A model generated the notes under the pieces. The model saw only the letters and a list, made by a program, of their open reading frames with translations, was not told the DNA's origin and did no database searches. Positions 8,173-16,143 of a DNA stretch of 64,000 nt are shown piece after piece (the stretch's first letter is position 1; every line of letters begins with the position of its first letter). Source of the DNA: Nocardioides massiliensis (GTDB lineage: Bacteria; Actinomycetota; Actinomycetes; Propionibacteriales; Nocardioidaceae); contig NZ_JAUSQM010000001.1 in the NCBI RefSeq assembly GCF_030811215.1, positions 1,550,001 through 1,614,000 of the forward strand. Direction: 5' to 3'. The position numbers and the translations under genes are program-made.

Positions 8173-9828
8173 ATGCGCCGTGCCCTCCACGCGTGCGCAG
8201 TCACCATCGCGATGGTGGCTGTGCTCCTCGCCGTTCCTGTCCACCGTGATGCTGCTGTCGCAGCGGAGCCGATCCCCATGCCGGCCGTGCCCGCTGACTC
8301 TCTGGTCGACGCGTACGGCCTGGGCATCCACACACCCTTCCTCGACACGCCGTACGCCGATGCCGAACGCGTGGCCGACGCGCTGGAGGACCTTGGCGTG
8401 CGGCACGTGCGCGACGACCTCTTCCTCGATGCCGACCTGCGGATCAACGCTCGGCAGGCGCAGGCGATCCGCACGATCGCCGACCGGGGGGTCACCTTCA
8501 ACCTGATCATGGGTCGACCCGACCGTCCCGGCTCGCCGGAGGATTACGTCCGCGCCGTCACGCAACTGCCGGCGGGGGCGGTGACGAGTGTCGAGGGCAT
8601 CAACGAGTGGGACCACTTCGGTCCGGACGGCGCATGGGTCCTCCAGCTCGCGGACTGGCAGGCACGCCTCTATGCCAGCATCAAGACCACCCCGGAGACT
8701 CGTGGGTTGCCCGTGCTCTCGCCGGCGCTGGCGTTCCGCAACAACTATGGACTGCTGCCTGACCTGTCGCCGTTCTCCGACGTCGCCAACGTGCACATCT
8801 ACCCGGGCGGGAAGCGTCCCGGCACCGAGGAGCGCAACGTCGTCCGGGCGCTGCTCGCGGTCCTCGATCGCAAGCCACTGGTCACGACCGAGACCGGCTA
8901 CCACAACGCGCTCAACGCGCTGCCCAACGTGCACCGACCGGTCTCCGAGCGGGCAGCCGCGCTCTATCACCCGCGTCTGCTGCTCGAGCACGTCCAGCGC
9001 GGCCACCTGCGCACCTACGCCTATGAGCTGATCGACTCCGTCCCGGAGCCGTTCAACGCCCGGGTCAACCCGGAGTCGCACTTCGGCCTCCTGCGCCGCG
9101 ACTGGTCGCCCAAGCCTGCCTACACGGCGATGAAGACGTTGCTCGGTCTGCTCGACGACCCCGGTCCGGCGTTCACGCCGAAGCCGCTCGAGCTGGCGCG
9201 GGTGGCGAAGGGGTGGCCGGGCGACGGTCGTTGGATGGTCACGCAGAAGCGTGACGGCACGTACGTCCTGCTCGGGTACCGCGACGTCGACGTCTGGGAC
9301 ACGACGGCGAACCGCGACCTGCCGCTGGAGCCTTCACGGGTGACGCTGGACTTCACCCGTGACTACGGCATCACGGTCCACCGCGTCTCCGAGGGGGCGG
9401 AGCCGGTGAGCTCGTCGGTCGGATCCTCGGTCGAGTTCGACCTCGACGGCGGCGTCACCGCGATCACGCTCGACCCCGACCCGCAATCGACGTCGGACCC
9501 GCAGCCATCGCCCGATCCCGAGCCGACCCCGGACCCGGAGCCCGAGCCGGTGGCCAACCCGGCCAAGGCGCCGACCCGACCGGGCGCGGTCACCACCGTC
9601 ACCCGGGGCAAGCGCGTGGCTGTCCGGTGGCGCGCGGCGCGCCCGCGCGGCAGCGCCGTCGATCGCTACCGCGTGCGCCTGGGCAAGCAGGTCAAGGTGG
9701 TCGGAGGCAAACAGCGGAGAGTGGTCTTCCGGGGCGTTCGGCGCGACGTGCGGCTCCTCGTGGCCGTGCGGGCGCGCAACGACGTCGGATGGGGCGCACC
9801 CCGCCGGGTGTGGCGTCCCGCCCGCTGA
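8173..9828 (+). CDS. Secreted glycoside-hydrolase-like protein with Pro-rich linker and C-terminal Fn3-like domain
   Basis: A 551-residue exported protein. Residues 1-30 are a signal peptide (basic MRRA start, hydrophobic core, AVAAEP cleavage region). Residues ~40-330 look like a TIM-barrel glycosidase of the cellulase superfamily: GINEWD puts a candidate acid/base Glu at residue 145, and TTETGYH puts a candidate nucleophile Glu at residue 240. A short DPEP/PDPEPEP linker near 440-460 leads to a basic C-terminal domain of about 85 residues resembling a fibronectin type III fold (VRWRAARPRGSAVDRYRV). It stands alone beside the acyltransferase operon and may trim or remodel the same surface glycan; that link is inference. 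The start at 8173 is chosen because the signal peptide begins there. Confidence 0.8.
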   Translation: MRRALHACAVTIAMVAVLLAVPVHRDAAVAAEPIPMPAVPADSLVDAYGLGIHTPFLDTPYADAERVADALEDLGVRHVRDDLFLDADLRINARQAQAIRTIADRGVTFNLIMGRPDRPGSPEDYVRAVTQLPAGAVTSVEGINEWDHFGPDGAWVLQLADWQARLYASIKTTPETRGLPVLSPALAFRNNYGLLPDLSPFSDVANVHIYPGGKRPGTEERNVVRALLAVLDRKPLVTTETGYHNALNALPNVHRPVSERAAALYHPRLLLEHVQRGHLRTYAYELIDSVPEPFNARVNPESHFGLLRRDWSPKPAYTAMKTLLGLLDDPGPAFTPKPLELARVAKGWPGDGRWMVTQKRDGTYVLLGYRDVDVWDTTANRDLPLEPSRVTLDFTRDYGITVHRVSEGAEPVSSSVGSSVEFDLDGGVTAITLDPDPQSTSDPQPSPDPEPTPDPEPEPVANPAKAPTRPGAVTTVTRGKRVAVRWRAARPRGSAVDRYRVRLGKQVKVVGGKQRRVVFRGVRRDVRLLVAVRARNDVGWGAPRRVWRPAR

Positions 9829-9860
9829 GCCATCGGCCGCGTAGGCCGCACGCCAATGCC

Positions 9861-9893
9861 GAGCAGCCCGTCCAGCATCTGGACGGGCTGCTC
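9861..9893 (+). terminator. Strong hairpin terminator after the secreted hydrolase
   Basis: A perfect 15-bp stem with a CAT loop (arms 9861-9875 and 9879-9893) followed by GCTATTT. It lies 32 bp after the hydrolase stop and separates that gene from the sulfur operon. Confidence 0.85.
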
Positions 9894-9947
9894 GCTATTT
9901 GAGACGACGGTTCGTGGCGCCACGCGACCCCCCGTAGTCTCGGGCCC

Positions 9948-10022
9948 ATGCAGTCGACCTGGTTGACCAAGCGCAGGGCAGTGGACCACTGCCGCATGCG
10001 CTCGTCCCTGTGTCGCGCCTGA
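9948..10022 (+). CDS. Cysteine-containing leader peptide of the sulfurtransferase operon
   Basis: A 24-codon reading frame starting ATG 9948 encodes a peptide with the core LTKRRAVDHCRMRSSLCRA at its end, with two cysteines at residues 15 and 22. Short actinobacterial leader peptides of this shape (basic KRRAVD motif, then one or more Cys codons just before the stop) are known upstream of sulfur-metabolism genes, where translation through the Cys codons senses cysteine and controls downstream expression (the mycobacterial Ms4527A/Ms5788A-type leaders). Here it lies 94 bp before the DUF4395 gene that opens a CysA2-SseC unit, which fits. There is little room for a long 5' UTR after the terminator at 9861-9893. 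Function is inferred from position and motif. Confidence 0.75.
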   Translation: MQSTWLTKRRAVDHCRMRSSLCRA

Positions 10023-10116
10023 CGGACTGACTCGACCCCGACTCGACCCGTCCCTGCGCCGTACGCCGTGTCCCGGCGTACCCCGCGCACGCATGACCCG
10101 GCCCAGGAGGCCCGCT

Positions 10117-10635
10117 TTGAGTGCCCGCACCACCGCCGATTTCGCCGCCACGCCGGCGCCCCCGGATCTTGCTGGTCCCGCCTCCGGCATCGACCCGCGC
10201 GGACCCCGGTTCGCCGCGGTCCTGACCACGACCGTCCTCGCGCTCGCGCTGCTGCTCGTGCCGGGACCGGTCGGCATCGCGCTCGTCGCTGCCCAGGGCG
10301 CGGTCTTCGCCGTCGGGACCCTGCTCGGGGTCGCGGCCACGCCGTACGCCGTCCTCTTCCGCGCCGTGGTGCGTCCGCGTCTGGCCCCGCCGGTCGAGCT
10401 CGAGGCACCGCAGCCTCCGCGCTTCGCCCAGAGCGTCGGGCTGGTCTTCGTCGTCGTCGCCCTTGTCGCGCTGCTCGCCGGCGCCACGCTGGTCGGGCAG
10501 GTCGCGCTGGGGTTCGCGCTGGCGGCGGCGTTCCTCAACGCCGCCTTCGACTTCTGCCTCGGCTGCGAGATGTACCTCCTGCTGGCCCGCCTGCGCGGTG
10601 CCCGCTCCGGGGTCGCCGAGGGGGCGACGCCCTAG
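10117..10635 (+). CDS. DUF4395 membrane protein of the thiosulfate sulfurtransferase operon
   Basis: About 172 residues with an Ala-rich N-terminus, paired helices near residues 30-75, a hydrophilic hinge, and a second helix pair near 110-150. The region FLNAAFDFCLGCEMYLLL contains CLGC, the conserved cysteine signature of DUF4395 proteins, which commonly sit next to sulfurtransferase or thioredoxin-like genes. I chose the TTG at 10117 because a perfect AGGAGG lies six bases upstream; an in-frame ATG at 10093 has no ribosome binding site. It follows the Cys leader peptide and precedes the sulfurtransferase by 71 bp. A role in sulfur-species transport or transfer across the membrane is plausible but unproven. 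Confidence 0.85.
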   Translation: MSARTTADFAATPAPPDLAGPASGIDPRGPRFAAVLTTTVLALALLLVPGPVGIALVAAQGAVFAVGTLLGVAATPYAVLFRAVVRPRLAPPVELEAPQPPRFAQSVGLVFVVVALVALLAGATLVGQVALGFALAAAFLNAAFDFCLGCEMYLLLARLRGARSGVAEGATP

Positions 10636-10706
10636 CCGGCCGCCGTACCCCTGCACCACTGACATCTGACACAGATCCTGCGAAGCACCGAACGAAAGGC
10701 ATCACC

Positions 10707-11555
10707 ATGAGCCGCGAGAACGTACTCGTTTCCACCCAGTGGGTCGAGGACCACCTCGACGACCCCAGCGTCGTCGTCATCGAGGTCGACGAGGACACCT
10801 CGGCCTACGACCAGGGCCACATCCGCAACGCCATCAAGCTCGACTGGACCACCGACCTGCAGGACCAGGTGCGTCGCGACTTCGTCAACAAGCAGGCCTT
10901 CGAGCAGCTGCTCTCCGAGCGTGGCGTCTCCAACGACCACACGGTGATCCTCTACGGCGGCAACAACAACTGGTTCGCGGCCTACGCCTACTGGTACTTC
11001 AAGCTCTACGGCCACGGCGACGTCCGCCTCATGGACGGCGGCCGCAAGAAGTGGGAGCTCGACTCCCGCGAGCTGGTCTCCGAGGTGCCGACGCGCGAGA
11101 AGACGTCGTACGTCGCCCAGGACCAGGACCCCTCGATCCGCGCCTTCCGCGACGAGGTCGTCGACGCCATCGGCGCCAAGAACCTGGTCGACGTGCGCAG
11201 CCCCGACGAGTACGCCGGCCGGCTGCTCGCCCCGGCCCACCTCCCGCAGGAGGTGGCTCAGCGCGCCGGTCACATCCCCACCTCGGTCAACGTGCCGTGG
11301 AGCAAGAACGCCAACGACGACGGCACGTTCAAGTCCGACGAGGAGCTTGCGAAGCTCTACGCCGAGGTCGGCTTCGACGAGGACAAAGACACCATCGCGC
11401 TGTGCCGCATCGGTGAGCGCTCGTCGATCACGTGGTTCGTCCTGCACGAGCTCCTGGGCCGCAAGAACGTCAAGAACTACGACGGTTCGTGGACCGAGTA
11501 CGGCTCGCTGGTCGGCGTGCCGGTCGTGCTCGGCGACGAGCCCGGCGAGGCCTGA
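10707..11555 (+). CDS. cysA2: Thiosulfate sulfurtransferase (double rhodanese, CysA2 type)
   Basis: A 282-residue two-domain rhodanese that moves sulfane sulfur from thiosulfate to acceptors such as cyanide or thiols. The C-terminal domain carries the active-site loop CRIGERSS with the catalytic Cys at residue 233, followed by VKNYDGSWTEYGSLVGVP, which closely resembles mycobacterial CysA2/CysA3. The N-terminal domain is the inactive rhodanese fold. The length matches the family. The gene lies between DUF4395 and SseC, with only 2 bp to the SseC start, so the three probably form one transcript under control of the Cys-containing leader. The family and order are clear; the physiological acceptor is unknown. 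Confidence 0.93.
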   Translation: MSRENVLVSTQWVEDHLDDPSVVVIEVDEDTSAYDQGHIRNAIKLDWTTDLQDQVRRDFVNKQAFEQLLSERGVSNDHTVILYGGNNNWFAAYAYWYFKLYGHGDVRLMDGGRKKWELDSRELVSEVPTREKTSYVAQDQDPSIRAFRDEVVDAIGAKNLVDVRSPDEYAGRLLAPAHLPQEVAQRAGHIPTSVNVPWSKNANDDGTFKSDEELAKLYAEVGFDEDKDTIALCRIGERSSITWFVLHELLGRKNVKNYDGSWTEYGSLVGVPVVLGDEPGEA

Positions 11556-11557
11556 GC

Positions 11558-11866
11558 ATGTGCGGCGCGACGAAGGGTGGGCTGTCGCTCGACGGCGTCA
11601 ACCTCGACAAGCAGGCCGTGATTCAGGGCCAGGTGCTGCGCGGCACCGGTGACGCGGCGGAGCCGGTCGGCAACGCCTACGTCCGGCTGCTCGACCGCAC
11701 CGGCGAGTTCACCGCCGAGGTCCCCACCTCGGCCACCGGGCACTTCCGGTTCTTCGCCGGCCCCGGTGAGTGGACGGTCCGCACGCTGGCGCCCCGCGCC
11801 GAGCCGACCGACCGCAAGGTCGTCGCGGCGCTCGGCTCGGTCGCCGAGCTCGAGATCGCGATCTGA
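11558..11866 (+). CDS. sseC: SseC family protein (DUF1416)
   Basis: A 102-residue protein starting MCGATKGGLSLDGVNLDKQ, the conserved N-terminus of DUF1416/SseC proteins, with a beta-rich body resembling a carboxypeptidase-regulatory-like fold (GNAYVRLLDRTGEFTAEV). It directly follows the sulfurtransferase with a 2-bp gap, the same order as CysA2-SseC2 in mycobacteria, where it is linked to sulfur metabolism or molybdopterin sulfuration without a settled biochemical role. The N-terminal Cys-Gly is invariant in the family and may be functional. A hairpin at 11904-11922 probably ends the transcript. Confidence 0.92.
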   Translation: MCGATKGGLSLDGVNLDKQAVIQGQVLRGTGDAAEPVGNAYVRLLDRTGEFTAEVPTSATGHFRFFAGPGEWTVRTLAPRAEPTDRKVVAALGSVAELEIAI

Positions 11867-11903
11867 CCCACCGCACCACACGTACCACCGCACCACCCCG
11901 GTC

Positions 11904-11922
11904 CGGGACGTCATACGTCCCG
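11904..11922 (+). terminator. Hairpin after sseC
   Basis: An 8-bp perfect stem CGGGACGT / ACGTCCCG with a CAT loop, 38 bp after the sseC stop. There is no T run, so efficiency is uncertain; position supports a terminator for the sulfur operon. Confidence 0.5.
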
Positions 11923-11927
11923 CGGCC

Positions 11928-11967
11928 TATAGTCCGGCCCTCGTATGACGCTGCACCACAGCGTCAT
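11928..11967 (+). promoter_or_regulatory. Candidate -10 box and operator-like inverted repeat before the BKACE gene
   Basis: TATAGT at 11928-11933 fits an actinobacterial -10 element. It is followed by a 9-bp perfect inverted repeat ATGACGCTG / CAGCGTCAT (11945-11953 and 11959-11967, spacer CACCA), which would lie at or just after the transcription start. An operator or 5' UTR hairpin is possible; no regulator gene is adjacent. Confidence 0.4.
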
Positions 11968-12028
11968 GCGGGGGCCGCGCTATTGCGCCGAAAGCGCATG
12001 GCGTCCGCAGATATGCCAGCATGACACC

Positions 12029-12871
12029 ATGATTGCCGAAGATCTTCCGGCTGAGGGGCTGCTGGTCACGGTCGCCCCGACCGGTGCAGAGACCGCGAAG
12101 GCGGACTGTCCGGCGCTCCCGACGACGCTGCCCGAGCTCGTCGAGACGGCGCGCGCCTGTGAGGCTGCGGGTGCGGCGATGATCCACGTCCACATCCGCG
12201 ACGACGACCACCGCCCCTCGCTCGACCCGGCCCGCCTGGCCGACACGGTCGCGGCGCTGCGGGCCGAGACCGGTCTGGTCGTCCAGCTGTCGACGGGCGG
12301 CTCGGTGCACGACCCGCTCGACGCGCGGCTGCGCGTCCTCGACGCCGCTCCCGACTCCTGCAGCCTGACCCTCGGCACGGTCAACTTCGGTGACGACGTC
12401 TTTCTCAACCCGTGGGGCTTCGTCTGCGACCTCTACCAGCTCTCCCAGGAGCGCCAGGTGGTGCCCGAGTTCGAGGTGTTCGACCTCGGGCAGGTCGCCA
12501 CCCTGAGCCGGTTGCTCGATCGCTACGGGTTGCCGTACGGCGGCAAGGTTCACGTCGATCTGGTCATGGGGGTCCCGGGTGGGATGCCGGGCACGGCCGA
12601 CGCCCTGGTCGCAGCGGTCGCGGCGTTCCCCGCAGCGGTCACCAGTTGGTCGGCCACCGGGATCGGGCGTACGGCGCTGCCGGTCGCCCTCGCCGCGTTG
12701 AGCAAGGGTGGGCACCTGCGGGTCGGCATGGAGGACGTGCTCACGCTCGCCCGCGGCGTCCCGGTCACCCACAACGCCGAGCTGGTCGAGCGTGCGGTCG
12801 CGCTCGGCGAGCTGGCCCAGCGCCGGCCGTTGACGCCGTCGCAGGCCCGCACCCTGCTCGGGATGGCCTAA
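12029..12871 (+). CDS. BKACE family enzyme (3-keto-5-aminohexanoate cleavage enzyme-like, DUF849)
   Basis: A 280-residue TIM-barrel enzyme of the beta-keto acid cleavage family, which condenses a beta-keto acid with acetyl-CoA in a Zn-dependent reaction. The zinc-binding HVHIRD motif is near residue 52, and LSTGG, SLTLGTVNF and VDLVMGVPGG follow in family order. Substrate varies widely within BKACE, so lysine-fermentation activity should not be assumed. The ATG at 12029 has no clear ribosome binding site, so the message may be leaderless. The gene stands alone between the sulfur operon and a convergent membrane-protein gene, whose stop overlaps this one by 4 bp. Confidence 0.87.
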   Translation: MIAEDLPAEGLLVTVAPTGAETAKADCPALPTTLPELVETARACEAAGAAMIHVHIRDDDHRPSLDPARLADTVAALRAETGLVVQLSTGGSVHDPLDARLRVLDAAPDSCSLTLGTVNFGDDVFLNPWGFVCDLYQLSQERQVVPEFEVFDLGQVATLSRLLDRYGLPYGGKVHVDLVMGVPGGMPGTADALVAAVAAFPAAVTSWSATGIGRTALPVALAALSKGGHLRVGMEDVLTLARGVPVTHNAELVERAVALGELAQRRPLTPSQARTLLGMA

Positions 12872-13296
12872 CCCGACGCGAGGGCGCTCACGCCGCCGAG
12901 GACCAGCGCGATGAGCTTGACGCATTCGAACGCGACGTAGCCGAGGTGGGCGTGGGAGCGCGGGGCGTCCTCCCCGGCCAGCACGGCGTCGGAGCGCTTG
13001 GACAGCGCCGGGCGGACGACGACGACCTGCAGCGCCAACGCCGCGATCGCGACGGCAAGCGGCACCCAGACCAGCGCGTCCGCACCGGCGAGCACCAGCG
13101 CGACCACGAGCACCATGGCGAGCAGTGCCTCGAGGGAGTTGACCGCGCGGAAGACCAGCCGGCCGATGCCCAGACCGAGTGGCACGGTGATGCCCGGTGC
13201 GCGGAACTTCAGGGGCGCCTCGATGAAGGAGATCGCCACGACAACGCCCGTCCAGAAGAAGGTGATGCCTGCCGTGGTCGCCAACCAGCCGTCCAT
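12868..13296 (-). CDS. Four-helix integral membrane protein of unknown function
   Basis: About 142 residues with four predicted membrane helices (near 5-25, 45-70, 75-95 and 120-140) and a charged loop containing RPALSKRSDAVLAGED between helices 3 and 4. The order of helices and the IEAPLKFRAPG segment after helix 1 resemble small DUF4149-like actinobacterial membrane proteins, but I do not recognise the family with certainty. Start at the ATG 13296 is preferred; a GTG at 13311 is in frame. The gene is convergent with the BKACE gene and divergent from gmd, 74 bp away. Confidence 0.7.
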   Translation of the reverse strand: MDGWLATTAGITFFWTGVVVAISFIEAPLKFRAPGITVPLGLGIGRLVFRAVNSLEALLAMVLVVALVLAGADALVWVPLAVAIAALALQVVVVRPALSKRSDAVLAGEDAPRSHAHLGYVAFECVKLIALVLGGVSALASG

Positions 13297-13370
13297 GGTC
13301 CCATCATCCACCCGCTGCGGACGCGTATAGAGTCGCCGCGTCCCGTGCGCGGCCGAGAGAGAGGTGACCC

Positions 13371-14366
13371 GTGGAGCCGAGGCGTGCCCTGATCACCGGC
13401 ATCACCGGACAGGACGGCGGCCACCTGACCGAGCTGCTGCACGAGAAGGGCTACGAGGTCTTCGGGCTCATCCGCGGCCAGCGCAACTCGCGCCGTGAGG
13501 CAGTGGTGGGGGAGTTCCCCTACGTGCACCTCATCGAGGCCGACCTCACCGACCAGACCTCACTCATCCGCGCGGTGGACGTCGCGCAGCCGCACGAGAT
13601 CTACAACCTCGGCGCGATCAGCCACGTCGGCTACTCGTTCCGCAACCCGCAGCTGACCGCGGACGTGACGGCCAAGGGCACGCTCAACCTGCTGGAGGCC
13701 GTGCGGATCACCGGTCTCGACCAGCACACGCGCTTCTACCAGGCGTCGACGTCGGAGATGTTCGGCGGCCTGGACTACAACCGCCCCGGCACGGGCTATG
13801 ACGAGGACTCGCTGTTCCACCCGCGCAGCCCCTACGGCGTCGCCAAGCTCTACGCCCACTGGATCGCGCGCAACTACCGCGAGTCCTACGGGATGTTCGT
13901 GGCCACCGGCATCCTCTTCAACCACGAGGGCGAGCGCCGCGGGCTGGAGTTCGTCACCCGCAAGATCACCGACGCCGTCGCCCGCATCCACTGGGGTCTG
14001 GCCGACCACGTCACGCTCGGCGACCTGTATCCCAAGCGGGACTGGGGGTACGCCGGCGACTACGTGCGCGGCATGTGGCAGATGCTGCAGCACCACGAGC
14101 CCGATGACTTCGTGCTAGCGACCGGGGAGACGCACTCCATCGAGGAGTTCTTGACGCTGGCCTTCGGCGAGATCGGCATCGAGGACTGGCACCCCTACGT
14201 GCGCCAGGACGCCGAACTGCAGCGCCCCGCGGAGGTCGACATCCTGCTGGGCAACCCGGCGAAGGCCGAGCGGGTGCTGGGCTGGAAGCGCGAGGTCGAC
14301 TTCGCCGGCCTGGTGAAGCGGATGGTCGACCACGACCTGCGCCTGCACGCGCCGGAGGGTCGGTGA
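13371..14366 (+). CDS. gmd: GDP-mannose 4,6-dehydratase
   Basis: A 331-residue extended SDR enzyme that converts GDP-D-mannose to GDP-4-keto-6-deoxy-D-mannose. It shows GITGQDGGHL at residues 9-18 (cofactor loop), QASTSEMFGG near 125 with the catalytic Ser/Glu region, YGVAK near 155 with catalytic Tyr and Lys, and FNHEGERRG, the Gmd signature. Start is GTG at 13371 after GAGAGAGGTGA. Its stop overlaps the next gene by GTGA, so dehydratase and reductase are coupled. Together with the mannose-6-phosphate isomerase-like cupin at 25.6 kb it points to GDP-mannose-derived 6-deoxy sugars in the envelope. Confidence 0.95.
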   Translation: MEPRRALITGITGQDGGHLTELLHEKGYEVFGLIRGQRNSRREAVVGEFPYVHLIEADLTDQTSLIRAVDVAQPHEIYNLGAISHVGYSFRNPQLTADVTAKGTLNLLEAVRITGLDQHTRFYQASTSEMFGGLDYNRPGTGYDEDSLFHPRSPYGVAKLYAHWIARNYRESYGMFVATGILFNHEGERRGLEFVTRKITDAVARIHWGLADHVTLGDLYPKRDWGYAGDYVRGMWQMLQHHEPDDFVLATGETHSIEEFLTLAFGEIGIEDWHPYVRQDAELQRPAEVDILLGNPAKAERVLGWKREVDFAGLVKRMVDHDLRLHAPEGR

Positions 14367-15286
14367 GCAGGACCGCGCTGGTCACCGGAGCCGGTGGCTT
14401 TGTCGGCCCGCACCTCGTGCGCGAGTTGCGCGCGCATGGTTGGTCGGTCGTCACCACCGATCGCGGTCCGCGCCCGGACTCTCTGCCCGCGGACGTCGAG
14501 CACGTCGCCGCCGATCTGTGCGAACCCGCGTCGTTGAGCGGGATCGCTGACATCGACGCGGTCGTCCATCTCGCCGGGCTGTCGCGGGTAGCGGAGTCGT
14601 TCACCGAGCCGCAGCGCTACCTGCAGGTCAACACCGCTGCCCTCACCACCGTCGCCGAGGAGCTGTTGCGCCGGGGTTCGGGCGCCCGGGTGTTGGTGAT
14701 CAGCACCGGCGCCCTCTATGACACGAGCAGGCCGGGACCGCTGTCGGAGGACGCGGCGCTGGCCTGTGCCTCGCCGTACGCCGTCAGCAAGGCCGCGATG
14801 GAGCACCAGGTCGACTACTACGTGCGACGTGGGCTCGACGCCGTCGTCGTACGCCCCTTCAACCACATCGGTCCCGGCCAGGGCCCGGGGTTCCTGCTCG
14901 GCGACCTCGTCGCGGGGCTGCGCGCGATCCGGGGGTCCGACGCGCCGCTGGTCGTGGGCGACCTCGACACCGCGCGCGACTACACCGACGTGCGCGACGT
15001 GTGCCGCGCCTACCGGCTGCTGCTCGAGGCCGACGCGCTGCCCCACCGCGTCTTCAACGTCTGCTCGGGTACGCCGACCACGGGTCGTGCGCTCCTGGCC
15101 GAGCTCGTCGCGGCCGGCGGGTTCCCCACGCCCACGCTGCAGGTGGACCCGGCCCGGGTGCGGCCCACCGACCCGCGCGTGGTCGCCGGCGACGCCGGCC
15201 GGCTGCACGCGGCGACCGGGTGGAAGCCGGAGCGAACCGTGGCCGACAGCGTGCGCGACCTCGTTGCTCTCTCCCTGCGGGGCTGA
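14363..15286 (+). CDS. rmd: GDP-6-deoxy-4-keto-D-mannose reductase-like SDR (Rmd type)
   Basis: A 307-residue NAD(P)-dependent epimerase/dehydratase family protein with GAGGFVG at residues 8-14, ISTGALYD near 115 and YAVSK near 137 for the catalytic Tyr/Lys. Length and pairing with gmd match Rmd, which reduces the 4-keto intermediate to GDP-D-rhamnose. The alternative, GDP-fucose synthase, usually has a different C-terminal region and an epimerase signature that I do not see, so D-rhamnose is favoured. Start is the GTG in the GTGA overlap with gmd. The following lipoprotein gene begins 2 bp after its stop and may share the transcript. Confidence 0.82.
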   Translation: MSRTALVTGAGGFVGPHLVRELRAHGWSVVTTDRGPRPDSLPADVEHVAADLCEPASLSGIADIDAVVHLAGLSRVAESFTEPQRYLQVNTAALTTVAEELLRRGSGARVLVISTGALYDTSRPGPLSEDAALACASPYAVSKAAMEHQVDYYVRRGLDAVVVRPFNHIGPGQGPGFLLGDLVAGLRAIRGSDAPLVVGDLDTARDYTDVRDVCRAYRLLLEADALPHRVFNVCSGTPTTGRALLAELVAAGGFPTPTLQVDPARVRPTDPRVVAGDAGRLHAATGWKPERTVADSVRDLVALSLRG

Positions 15287-15288
15287 GC

Positions 15289-16143
15289 ATGCGTGCGCCG
15301 TACCGGCTCGTGCTGTTGGTGCTGCTCGGTGTGCTGCTGACGGCATGTGGAGTCGGCTCCGGGCCTGATCGCCCCGACGAGCCGGAGGGGTCGGCCGGCG
15401 AGATCCGAGAGGGGGTCTACGTCGCTCTCGGCGACTCTGCCGCGTCGGGCATGGGCATCGCGCCGGAGCGGCCCGGGGACATCTGCCGGCGCTCGGCGCG
15501 CGCGTACCCGGTCCTGCTCGCCCAGCGCAACGGCCTCGAGCTCGTCAACCGGACCTGTGCTGGCGCCCGCGTCATCGACGTCATAGGTGGCCCAGGATCG
15601 CGCGGGGACGCGCCGGTCGACGCGCTCGACGAGCAGACCACGCTCGTCACGGTGATGGTCGGCGCCAACGACCTCGGGTACGCCGGACTCGTCAGCGCCG
15701 ACTGCGCAGACGGTGCAGCTGACGACTCGTGTTCCACGACCGCCGCACGGGCTGCGGCCGGCGACCGCCTGCAAGCGTTCGCGAGCGAGCTCCGCGTCCT
15801 GCTCGAGACGATCGACGAGCGCGCCCCGCAGGCCGAGGTCCTCGTCGTGGGGTACGGCGACGCGCTCGGCGCGGCCGGTCCGTGCCCGGCCATGCCGCTG
15901 ACCCAGGATGCCTTCGACCTGGCCGTGGCCACGGTCCGCGAGCTCAACGTGGTGCTGCAAGAGGCCGCCGAGGAAGCCGGCGCGGCGTACGTCGACACCT
16001 ATGCCGCCACCCGCGGACACGGCGTGTGTGACGCCGAGCCCTGGACCAACGGCTTCACCACCGACGGCGATGGGGCGATCGGTCATCCCCGGAGTGACTA
16101 TCACGCAGCCGTGGCAGAACTCCTGGTCGAGATCGTCAGCTGA
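15289..16143 (+). CDS. SGNH/GDSL-family lipoprotein hydrolase
   Basis: A 284-residue exported esterase-like protein. The N-terminus is a lipoprotein signal with LLTAC, placing the lipidated Cys at residue 20. The mature part has ALGDSAASG with the nucleophile Ser at residue 50, VGANDLGY for the oxyanion Asn block, and IGHPRSDYHAAVAE near the C-terminus for the catalytic Asp/His, so all SGNH blocks are present. Such enzymes deacylate sugars or lipids at the cell surface; with gmd-rmd immediately upstream, acting on a rhamnose-containing glycan is possible but inferred. The stop directly abuts the convergent sigma-like gene. Confidence 0.88.
   Translation: MRAPYRLVLLVLLGVLLTACGVGSGPDRPDEPEGSAGEIREGVYVALGDSAASGMGIAPERPGDICRRSARAYPVLLAQRNGLELVNRTCAGARVIDVIGGPGSRGDAPVDALDEQTTLVTVMVGANDLGYAGLVSADCADGAADDSCSTTAARAAAGDRLQAFASELRVLLETIDERAPQAEVLVVGYGDALGAAGPCPAMPLTQDAFDLAVATVRELNVVLQEAAEEAGAAYVDTYAATRGHGVCDAEPWTNGFTTDGDGAIGHPRSDYHAAVAELLVEIVS

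Noticed and set aside
11945-12028. Upstream ATG at 11945 as the BKACE start
   Set aside because: It would add 28 residues with no family similarity and begin inside an inverted repeat; ATG 12029 fits the family N-terminus.
12029-12871. Lysine-fermentation gene (Kce) call
   Set aside because: The BKACE family has many substrates and no other lysine-fermentation genes are nearby, so only the family level is supported.
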